Shown: positions 57,854-64,000 of the stretch, piece after piece | How positions within the stretch are numbered: position 1 is the first letter of the stretch | Layout of the letters: the number at the start of each line of letters is the position of its first letter | Assembly (NCBI GenBank): GCA_017415025.1 | Contig: JAFQJH010000006.1 | Location: 33,860 to 97,859 of the forward strand | DNA from: Clostridia bacterium | GTDB taxonomy: Bacteria > Bacillota > Clostridia > Oscillospirales > Acutalibacteraceae | Direction: 5' to 3' | Length of the DNA: 64,000 bases | Program-made: the position numbers and the translations under genes | Notes under the pieces: model-generated | Databases searched by the model: none | Told to the model about the DNA's origin: nothing | Seen by the model: the letters and a program-made list of their open reading frames with translations, nothing else

Positions 57854-58918
57854 TTATATCACCATATTAAGAATTGCTATTGCTGTTGCCGCCTCAACGC
57901 ACGGTACGGCGCGCGGAACGATGCACGGGTCGTGTCTGCCCTCGATAATGAGCTCTTCAGGCTCATTTGTTTCAAGGTTTATCGTCATCTGCGGCTTTGC
58001 GATTGACGGTGTCGGCTTTACCGCAACGCGGAATATAAGAGGCATACCGGAGGTCAGTCCGCCGAGGATACCGCCGTGGTTGTTGGTCTTTGTCGAGATT
58101 TTGACGTCTGTAATTGTAAAATCATCGTTATTTTCACTGCCTGTTAAATCTGCGCAGTCAAAGCCGTTGCCGAATTCAATACCCTTAATTGCGGGAATTG
58201 CGAAAACAGCCTGACTTAAAACGTTCTCGACACCGCCGAACATCGGCTCGCCAAGACCGACGGGAAGCCCCGTTACCGCACATTCGATAACACCGCCGAC
58301 AGAGTCGCAGTCAAGTCGAGCGGCTTCGATTTTTGCGAGCATTTCGTCCTTAACGCTGTCGTTGAGAAGCGGAAAATCCTTGCCTTCAAGTGCTTTGAGG
58401 TTAGGGGAAACAGGGTTGAAGCGAGTATCGCTTATGCCTGCGATTTTTTCAATATGAGCACCGATTCTGATGCCTTTTTCTTCTAAAATCTGCATCGCAA
58501 CCGCACCTGCAAAGCACATCGGAGCGGTCATTCTGCCCGAAAAGTTACCTCCGCCGCGGATATCGTTAAAGCCGTTATGCTTTACAAAAGCGGGGTAATC
58601 GGAATGTGACGGGCGGGGGAGGATTTTTAATTTTGAATAATCCTTTGAGTGCTGATTTGTGTTTTTTATAATCGCACAAATCGGAGCACCGCAGGTAATG
58701 CCGTCCACGACACCCGATACAATTTCGGGTATGTCGGCTTCCTTACGCTTTGTTGAATATGCGTTCTGTCCGGGAGCACGGCGAGCCATAAATTTTGCGA
58801 TTTTTTCGCTGTCGAGAGTGATTCCCGAAGGAATACCGTCAATCACAACACCGATTGCCTCGGAGTGCGACTGGCCGAAGATTGTTATTTTAACTTTTTC
58901 ACCAAAGCTACAAGACAT
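57854..58918 (-). CDS. aroC: Chorismate synthase
   Basis: 354 residues. GQSHSEAIGVVIDGIPSG near the start, the RRAPGQNAYSTKRKEAD flavin and substrate loop, RGGGNFSGRMTAPM, and the C-terminal RHDPCIVPRAVPCVEA are all present. The enzyme needs reduced FMN and eliminates phosphate from EPSP to give chorismate. GGGAGG precedes the start, which overlaps the end of aroA by 11 bases. Confidence 0.97.
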   Translation of the reverse strand: MSCSFGEKVKITIFGQSHSEAIGVVIDGIPSGITLDSEKIAKFMARRAPGQNAYSTKRKEADIPEIVSGVVDGITCGAPICAIIKNTNQHSKDYSKLKILPRPSHSDYPAFVKHNGFNDIRGGGNFSGRMTAPMCFAGAVAMQILEEKGIRIGAHIEKIAGISDTRFNPVSPNLKALEGKDFPLLNDSVKDEMLAKIEAARLDCDSVGGVIECAVTGLPVGLGEPMFGGVENVLSQAVFAIPAIKGIEFGNGFDCADLTGSENNDDFTITDVKISTKTNNHGGILGGLTSGMPLIFRVAVKPTPSIAKPQMTINLETNEPEELIIEGRHDPCIVPRAVPCVEAATAIAILNMVI

Positions 58919-60140
58919 CTATCTTACCTCCCAGTGAAATATATTCGTTGAAAAATTCGGGATAGGACTTATTGACCGCCTGCGCGCCCGTGATAATAAC
59001 GGGATTTTCGCAATTTGCCGCCGCAACCGCCGCGGACATCACGATTCTGTGGTCACCGCAGCCGTCAACCGTACCGCCCGAAAGCTTTGTTTTTCCTTTT
59101 ATAATAAGACCGTCATACGTAGCAACAGCCTCACCGCCGAGCGAATTTATCATTCTGACGGTTGTTTCAATTCTGTCACTTTCTTTAAGGCGAAGGCGTG
59201 ATGCGTTATAAATCCTTGTTTCGCCCTGTGCTGTTGATGCGAGTGCAGAGATTACGGGAACAAGGTCGGGAATGTCAGCGGCATCAATTTCAGTACCGTG
59301 AAGGTGAGAAACATCTGCACTGAAGGTATCGTTGCTTTCCTTAATTTGTGCGCCGAGTGAGCGGAGCACATCGAGGATTTTTCTGTCACCCTGAACGGAT
59401 TTTTTTCGGAGTCCCGTAACGTCAACACCCATTGCAAGCAGAAATGCGCCGTTTGACCAGTCACCCTCTGCGGTAAAAGCACCGCCTGTCGGTCGGGTGG
59501 GGGAGACGGAATAAATATTGCCGTTTTCTTTTATATCGATACCGAAATCCGCAAGCACGGATGTGGTGATATCAATATAAGGCTTCGATTCAACGGGAGG
59601 GATAACCTCAATTTCACTCTCGCCGTCACAAAGCGGAAGAGCAAGGAGAAGTCCCGTGATGAACTGTGAGCTGATGTTGCCTGCGATTCTGTATTTACCG
59701 CCCGTCAGCCTGCCCGAAACCTTTATCGGGAAACCGCTTTCGGCTTTAACGCCGTGCTTTTTCATCTCGTCAAGAAGCGGTGCAATCGGTCGTTCGGGAA
59801 GTCTGCCGTGCCCCGTGAGGGTTGCAGCTATTCCGAGTGCAGAAACGACGGGCAGCATAAAGCGAAGCGTTGAGCCGCTTTCACCGCAGTCGAGAGTTGC
59901 TTTATCGGGGAAGCTGTCGGGCGGTATTACCGTCCATAGCTCACCGTTTTTTTCTATTGCTACACCGAGTGATTCAAGACAGCCTGCCGTTGCCTCGATG
60001 TCTTCGGAGGTTTTGTTTATTCTAATTGTACTTTTTCTGTCGGCAAGTGCGGCACAGATTAACATTCTGTGCGCAACGGACTTTGAGGCGGGTGCTTCCG
60101 CCATACCGCCGAGTGCCGAGGGTGTGATTTTAATATCCAT
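58908..60140 (-). CDS. aroA: 3-phosphoshikimate 1-carboxyvinyltransferase (EPSP synthase)
   Basis: 410 residues. ASKSVAHRMLICAALAD is the phosphate-binding N-terminal motif; LDCGESGSTLRFMLPV is the PEP loop; RLKESDRI and DHRIVMSAAVAA finish the site. It joins PEP to shikimate 3-phosphate. The PEP-loop LDCGESGSTLRF differs from the common LGNAGT form and points to the class II-like enzymes, often less sensitive to glyphosate; this is inference. Its ATG overlaps the aroB stop (TAATG). Confidence 0.95.
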   Translation of the reverse strand: MDIKITPSALGGMAEAPASKSVAHRMLICAALADRKSTIRINKTSEDIEATAGCLESLGVAIEKNGELWTVIPPDSFPDKATLDCGESGSTLRFMLPVVSALGIAATLTGHGRLPERPIAPLLDEMKKHGVKAESGFPIKVSGRLTGGKYRIAGNISSQFITGLLLALPLCDGESEIEVIPPVESKPYIDITTSVLADFGIDIKENGNIYSVSPTRPTGGAFTAEGDWSNGAFLLAMGVDVTGLRKKSVQGDRKILDVLRSLGAQIKESNDTFSADVSHLHGTEIDAADIPDLVPVISALASTAQGETRIYNASRLRLKESDRIETTVRMINSLGGEAVATYDGLIIKGKTKLSGGTVDGCGDHRIVMSAAVAAANCENPVIITGAQAVNKSYPEFFNEYISLGGKIDVL

Positions 60141-61183
60141 TATTTCAACAGCTCCCTGAATTCTGCAAGAGCAATGTCTTCAATTCTGCATTTGCCGATT
60201 TTTTCGGGTACGATAATCGAAATTCTGCCTGATGAGCTTTTTTTATCGTTTTCAGTTGCGTAGTAAAGCTCGCTGTTTTTGTAGGGACAGGTAATGGGAA
60301 GATTGTTTTCAAGAAGTGCATCAACAATTTCGTCCTGACACCGCTCCTCGGACATTCCGTTAGCCCACGCGATTTCGGAAACAATTACCATACCCATCGC
60401 AACTGCACTTCCGTGGGAAATTTCAAAATTACTTTCTTTTTCAATTGAATGTGCGAGCGTGTGACCGAAGTTCAGAAGCTGTCTCTTGCCCGTGTCAAAT
60501 TCGTCCTCTCCGACGATATCTCGCTTGATTGCGACACAGCGTGTAATGATTGCTTCAAGATTTTCTTCAATCTCGCCGTTTTTTACAACGTCAAACAGCT
60601 CGCGGTCGGCAATCACTCCGTATTTGATAACCTCCGCCATTCCGTCGGCAAAAATCTCGCTCGGAAGAGTGGAAAGCATATCGGTATCACAGAGAACAAG
60701 CTCGGGCTGGTTGAACACGCCGGCAAGGTTTTTGCCTGATTTAAGATTTACTGCTGTTTTTCCGCCGACGGAGGAATCGACCATAGCGAGCAGGGTTGTC
60801 GGCATCTGTACAAGATGCATCCCGCGCATATAAAGTGCGGCGGCAAGTCCCGTAAGGTCGCCTGTAACGCCTCCGCCGAGAGCAACGAGAACGTCCTTGC
60901 GCGAGAAATGCTTTTTTGCAAGAAATTCGAGAAGCTCAAAAATCACCTCGGGAGACTTCGAGCTTTCACCGTGCGGGAAGATGAAAGCATCGTTAGCGAT
61001 GCGGCCTTCGTTGAGCACGGATTTTATCTTGTCGAGGTGTAAGCCTGCAACCGTGTCATCGGTAACAACACAGACCTTAACGTTGCCGAAAAGCTCCTTC
61101 ACTTTTTCGCCGAGAAGGGCAGAAGTGTTCTTACCGATTATAACATCATATTTTTTTGAAGCGTTGACTTTGACTGTGTGCAT
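60140..61183 (-). CDS. aroB: 3-dehydroquinate synthase
   Basis: 347 residues. NAD-binding GGGVTGDLTGLAAALYMRG, zinc ligands in the GMAEVIKYG helix (Glu) and LLNFGHTLAHSIE (His), and later EISHGSAVAMGM (His). It closes DAHP to 3-dehydroquinate, step two of the pathway. It lies three bases after tyrA, so the two are tightly coupled. Confidence 0.97.
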   Translation of the reverse strand: MHTVKVNASKKYDVIIGKNTSALLGEKVKELFGNVKVCVVTDDTVAGLHLDKIKSVLNEGRIANDAFIFPHGESSKSPEVIFELLEFLAKKHFSRKDVLVALGGGVTGDLTGLAAALYMRGMHLVQMPTTLLAMVDSSVGGKTAVNLKSGKNLAGVFNQPELVLCDTDMLSTLPSEIFADGMAEVIKYGVIADRELFDVVKNGEIEENLEAIITRCVAIKRDIVGEDEFDTGKRQLLNFGHTLAHSIEKESNFEISHGSAVAMGMVIVSEIAWANGMSEERCQDEIVDALLENNLPITCPYKNSELYYATENDKKSSSGRISIIVPEKIGKCRIEDIALAEFRELLK

Positions 61184-61186
61184 AGT

Positions 61187-62014
61187 TTATCCCGCCTGTT
61201 TTTTAGTATCTTTACCGTCTTTAAGAAGCTGTCTTAATTTGGTTTCATCATTTTCTTTTAATGCGTCCGAATATTTTGTAAGGTTTTCTATCAGCAGATC
61301 AATTTCTTCTGCAAGAAAATCCTTGTTTTCAAGGAAAAGCTCGGTCCACATATTTTCGTTAAGCTTTGCAACTCTTGTCATATCCTTGTAGCTGCCTGCG
61401 GAAAAGCCTTTGCGGTCGAGTGCCGTCGGACTTTTGATATAAGCGTTGGAAACGATGTGAGCGAGCTGTGAGGTATAGGCAATAATGCGGTCGTGGTCCT
61501 CGGGCGTGGTGAAGGTGGTGTCCGCAAAGCCGATTGAAACAAAAAGCTCTTTGACCTTTTCAAGAACCGCGATGTCAGTTGCGTCGGGTGCGAGAATCAT
61601 TGATGCGCCCTTGAAAAGACTCGAACGTGAGGCGTCAAAGCCCCAGAACTGTGTACCTGCCATCGGATGTCCGCCGATGAAGATGAAGCCGTTTTTATCG
61701 GCGACAGGCTCGAGTGCTTCGCAGATGCTTCTCTTGACACCGCTGCAGTCGATGACGATACAGCCTTTTTTGAAAAGTGTTGCATTTTTTGTAACGTATT
61801 CGACCGTTGCCTGAGGATAAAGCGAAACAATGACTATGTCACATTCCTGAAGATTTTTTTCATCCAACACGCTGTCAATGGATTTTGTCATCTGTGCGGC
61901 GAGCAGTGAGCTTTGAAGAATGTCGTAGCCGTAGACCTTATGCGCCGTCATTTCTTTAATTGCCTTTGCCATTGAACCGCCGATAAGACCGAGACCGACT
62001 ATTCCGATATTCAT
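61187..62014 (-). CDS. tyrA: Prephenate dehydrogenase
   Basis: 275 residues starting MNIGIVGLGLIGGSMAKA at 62014; ATG codons six and nine bases upstream are too near AAGGA. The N-terminal Rossmann fold binds NAD, GGHPMAGTQFWGF holds the catalytic His, and the C-terminal helical domain is of dehydrogenase type without an ACT domain. It converts prephenate to 4-hydroxyphenylpyruvate for tyrosine. Absence of ACT means that Tyr feedback must come from elsewhere, such as the operon leader. Confidence 0.94.
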   Translation of the reverse strand: MNIGIVGLGLIGGSMAKAIKEMTAHKVYGYDILQSSLLAAQMTKSIDSVLDEKNLQECDIVIVSLYPQATVEYVTKNATLFKKGCIVIDCSGVKRSICEALEPVADKNGFIFIGGHPMAGTQFWGFDASRSSLFKGASMILAPDATDIAVLEKVKELFVSIGFADTTFTTPEDHDRIIAYTSQLAHIVSNAYIKSPTALDRKGFSAGSYKDMTRVAKLNENMWTELFLENKDFLAEEIDLLIENLTKYSDALKENDETKLRQLLKDGKDTKKQAG

Positions 62015-62047
62015 TGTCATCATTCCTTTTATATTATATATCTTTTA

Positions 62048-63064
62048 TTATTCAGTTTCAATGCCGTGGAGAACTTTACGGATAATTTCTCCTTCTTTTA
62101 CAACCTGTGCGAATTGCTCGGGAGTGAGAGCCTGCGGACCGTCACAAAGAGCGTGAGCGGGGTCGTTGTGAACCTCAATCATAAGACCGTCTGCACCTGC
62201 GGCGATAGCGGAAAGTGCAAGAGGACGAACAAGTCTTGAAAGTCCTGCCGCGTGGCTCGGGTCAGCAATAACGGGAAGGTGAGATTTTTCTTTGAGAAGT
62301 GCAATTGCGGAAACATCCATTGTGTTTCTTGTGTACTTTTCGAAGGTGCGGATTCCGCGCTCACAGAGGATGACCTTTTCGTTACCGCCTGCCATAATGT
62401 ATTCGGCGCTCATCAGGAGCTCTTCCATTGTGCTTGAAAGTCCGCGTTTGAGGAGAATCGGCTTGTCTGTATGTCCGAGCTCCTTGAGAAGTTCGAAGTT
62501 CTGCATATTTCTTGCGCCGACCTGAATAACGTCAACGTTTTCGAAAAGATCAAGGTGGGAAAGATCCATAATTTCCGTAACGATAGGCATACCTGTTTCA
62601 GCCTTTGCCTGCTCAAGAAGCTTAAGTCCCTCAGCGCGCATACCCTGGAAAGCGTAGGGGGAGGTTCTCGGCTTGAAGGCACCGCCGCGAAGGAGCTGTG
62701 CGCCTGCCGCCTTGGTTTCGCGTGCGATTGAGCAAATCTGTTCGGGTGATTCAACTGAGCACGGGCCTGCGATATACTGGAAGTTGCCTCCGCCGATTTT
62801 ATAACCGCCGATGTCGATTACCGTATCATCGGGATGAAATTTTCTGTTTGCGTTTTTGAACGGCTCACTGATTCTTGTAACGCGTTCAACAATATCAAGA
62901 CCGTTGATAAGGTCAATGTCAACGTGGCTTGTGTCGCCGATAAGACCGAGAATTGTCTGGAATTCACCGACAGTTTCGTGAACGTCAATGTTCATTGATT
63001 TGAGCCATTCAACAAGTCTGTCCTGCTGAACCTTATCAACACCGTTTTTGATTACTACTACCAT
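62048..63064 (-). CDS. aroF: 3-deoxy-7-phosphoheptulonate synthase (DAHP synthase), type I-beta
   Basis: 338 residues. Residues ~1-70 form the ferredoxin-like regulatory domain of type I-beta enzymes (MVVVIKNGVDKVQQDRLVEW). The barrel starts near IAGPCSVESPEQI, with RGGAFKPRTSPYAFQG for PEP binding, LLKRGLSSTMEELLMSAEY, CERGIRTFEKYTRN and metal ligands in DPSHAAG. It condenses PEP and erythrose 4-phosphate, the entry step. GGAGG precedes the ATG. First structural gene of the aromatic operon, directly behind the attenuator. Confidence 0.96.
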   Translation of the reverse strand: MVVVIKNGVDKVQQDRLVEWLKSMNIDVHETVGEFQTILGLIGDTSHVDIDLINGLDIVERVTRISEPFKNANRKFHPDDTVIDIGGYKIGGGNFQYIAGPCSVESPEQICSIARETKAAGAQLLRGGAFKPRTSPYAFQGMRAEGLKLLEQAKAETGMPIVTEIMDLSHLDLFENVDVIQVGARNMQNFELLKELGHTDKPILLKRGLSSTMEELLMSAEYIMAGGNEKVILCERGIRTFEKYTRNTMDVSAIALLKEKSHLPVIADPSHAAGLSRLVRPLALSAIAAGADGLMIEVHNDPAHALCDGPQALTPEQFAQVVKEGEIIRKVLHGIETE

Positions 63065-63085
63065 AATAAAACCTCCAATAGCAAA

Positions 63086-63123
63086 TAAAAAAGGCTCCGC
63101 AGCTCATTTTACTGCGGAACCTT
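63086..63123 (-). terminator. Attenuator terminator of the aromatic operon
   Basis: On the minus strand AGGTTCCGCAG pairs with CTGCGGAGCCT (one G-U pair), followed by six T, 20 bases before aroF's ribosome binding site. Confidence 0.88.
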
Positions 63124-63165
63124 GAAAATCCTTTTGTTAATCAATTTACAGCAAAACAAACTCTA

Positions 63166-63225
63166 TTAACTTTTGTTAATAAAGTAAAAGAAAAAGTATG
63201 CAGCTGTAGAATTGATTCGCTTCAT
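63166..63225 (-). CDS. Leader peptide of the aromatic operon (Phe/Tyr-rich)
   Basis: A 19-codon frame, MKRINSTAAYFFFYFINKS, starts at 63225 with TAGGAGA eight bases upstream. Six codons in a row are Tyr or Phe (YFFFYF). It lies between a consensus promoter and a terminator ahead of the DAHP synthase gene, the layout of the enterobacterial pheA and pheST leaders. Ribosome stalling at Phe or Tyr codons when the charged tRNAs are scarce would let an alternative fold prevent termination. ATTAAC (63180-63175), GTTAAT (63170-63165) and ATTAAC (63141-63136) provide segments that could pair alternatively. Too short for the usual gene finders. Confidence 0.85.
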   Translation of the reverse strand: MKRINSTAAYFFFYFINKS

Positions 63226-63252
63226 TGCTTTAATCTCCTAAAGTTTTGCCTA

Positions 63253-63281
63253 ATTATAGCACCGTGAAAATACGTTGTCAA
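63253..63281 (-). promoter_or_regulatory. Promoter of the aromatic operon
   Basis: On the minus strand TTGACA, 17-nt spacer, TATAAT: perfect consensus. Predicted start ~63246, about 20 bases before the leader peptide. Confidence 0.92.
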
Positions 63282-63299
63282 CAGTTTTTATGAAATTTT

Positions 63300-63710
63300 T
63301 TAAAAATTATCATAACCAACCTTCAGAACAAGGTCGTATTCTGCGCCTTCTTCAAGGCTGATTGTGTCTGCACCGGTCATCAGTGCCTCGCCGTTCTGCT
63401 CGAGACTCCACCATTCTTCTTTGCTCTCGTCTGCGGTTCTGCCGTCCTTGAACGGGCCGTAAACGGTCTGAATGTAAAGTCCGTAGCTCGACTGATTGTT
63501 TTTGACGAAGCCTTCCTCGACAAGCATCTTGCCGAGAGTCTGTGTGCCTGTTGTAACGCCGTAGGTCTCGCTTACTCCGTCGGCAGAAATCGTGAGGGAT
63601 ACCTTGACCTCTCTGTCCTTGACGTCATCGGCAGGGTTGAAATGAACGTAAAGTCCGATACCTGCGGCGATGACAGCAACAACGGCAATAACAGCAATAA
63701 TTTTCTTCAT
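63300..63710 (-). CDS. Exported DUF4430-domain protein
   Basis: 136 residues. An N-terminal signal anchor (KKIIAVIAVVAVIAAGIGLYV) is followed by one DUF4430-like (transcobalamin C-terminal-like) domain at ~36-136: VSLTISADGVSETYGV, TLGKMLVEEGFV, YIQTVYG and WWSLEQNGEALMTGADTISL with the conserved W and G-D. Such domains occur on surface proteins and may bind cobalamin or other ligands; no B12 riboswitch is found upstream. AAGGTGAT precedes the ATG. A neighbour of the aro operon but with no visible link to it. Confidence 0.85.
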   Translation of the reverse strand: MKKIIAVIAVVAVIAAGIGLYVHFNPADDVKDREVKVSLTISADGVSETYGVTTGTQTLGKMLVEEGFVKNNQSSYGLYIQTVYGPFKDGRTADESKEEWWSLEQNGEALMTGADTISLEEGAEYDLVLKVGYDNF

Positions 63711-64000
63711 ATTATCACCTTAGGGTGACGGTAATAATCCGAACCGTGTTTTTTATCGGATGATTTCCGCCACTTCTTTGTTAAAATACTCGCCAATCCG
63801 CAAGGATTGGCTGCGTTTTTGCCATGAATTGCCAAAAATCCTCACGATAAAAAATCTTTGACCCGAAAGTTAGGGTATAGTAAGTCGAACACTGCACGGT
63901 TTTGGAAGACAAATTTTCGCCTTGACTTCAGAAAAGCCTTTTGCAATACGACAGTATTACTGCAAGGCTTTTCCTTGTCAGAACAAAAATTTTTGTCTTA
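63711..64000. other. Gene-free end region with several hairpins
   Basis: No credible reading frame. GCCAATCC/GGATTGGC with a GCAA loop (~63789-63812), ACGGT/ACCGT near the DUF4430 start, and AAAAGCCTT/AAGGCTTTT (~63926-63966) are visible. The region may be a leader or another dispersed repeat. Confidence 0.4.

Noticed and set aside
63711-63850. Cobalamin riboswitch before the DUF4430 gene
   Set aside because: DUF4430 suggests cobalamin, but no B12-box-like conserved segments were found.
1-64000. tRNA, rRNA or CRISPR arrays
   Set aside because: None was recognised by eye; a dedicated scan (tRNAscan-SE, CRISPR finder) would settle it.

Overview
The window reads as chromosome of an uncultured anaerobic gut or rumen member of the Clostridia, most likely in the Oscillospiraceae/Ruminococcaceae range. 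Reasons seen in the sequence: Gram-positive style Shine-Dalgarno sites and TTGACA/TATAAT promoters, a T-box leader in front of ileS, pyruvate:ferredoxin oxidoreductase together with a multi-subunit [FeFe] hydrogenase, a dockerin-bearing secreted protein, and several plant-glycan genes (GH16, beta-helix protein, GH27, GH4). The exact genus is inference.

Layout. 1-6 kb: secreted or surface carbohydrate-active and phosphoesterase genes, an aldolase, and a RAYT-type transposase. 6-14 kb: membrane and envelope genes, Xaa-Pro aminopeptidase, a C39-like/SH3/dockerin protein, then an efp / acidic Cys-rich protein / NUDIX / maf operon. 14-20 kb, minus strand: DUF951, a membrane-anchored protein, prfA, a Sua5-CoaE fusion and an M18 aminopeptidase. 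20-26 kb: an S1-domain protein, a PHP-domain protein, and a divergent sodium/solute symporter and GH27 pair. 26-33 kb: ileS with a T-box, and pyruvate:ferredoxin oxidoreductase. 33-41 kb: a secreted SLH-like protein, an MFS sugar transporter with an ABC transporter, then nadD-yqeK-rsfS, a mobile-looking DUF559 cassette and leuS. 43-48 kb: rpsU, a glycerophosphodiesterase, divergent GH4 and amidohydrolase genes, and an XRE regulator. 48-54 kb: the hydrogenase operon (NuoE-like, HATPase, ferredoxin-like, NuoF-like, HydA). 54-55 kb: a repeat cluster, a second XRE regulator and a structured-RNA candidate. 55-63 kb, minus strand: a complete shikimate-to-prephenate operon (DAHP synthase, tyrA, aroB, aroA, aroC, pheA, aroE-aroK fusion, aroQ).

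How the genes fit together. Pyruvate:ferredoxin oxidoreductase makes acetyl-CoA and reduced ferredoxin. The hydrogenase operon can dispose of ferredoxin and NADH electrons as H2, and a Rex-like palindrome lies in its leader. Glycan genes feed this fermentation. The aromatic operon is preceded by a consensus promoter, a Phe/Tyr-rich leader peptide (MKRINSTAAYFFFYFINKS) and a terminator, which is a classical attenuator layout.

Most unusual structure. (1) A RAYT transposase gene carries in its own coding sequence two perfectly inverted 22-bp palindromic units, related to REPIN-like elements dispersed at 19.8, 48.3 and 54.2 kb. (2) A DUF559 endonuclease gene lies exactly between inverted copies of a second repeat; one copy supplies its ribosome binding site and the other its C-terminal codons. 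(3) Two XRE regulators each face a divergent promoter that drives a short terminated RNA. (4) A shared CTTTAAA-type operator sits at the start of the aldolase and symporter transcripts. No tRNA, rRNA or CRISPR array was recognised.
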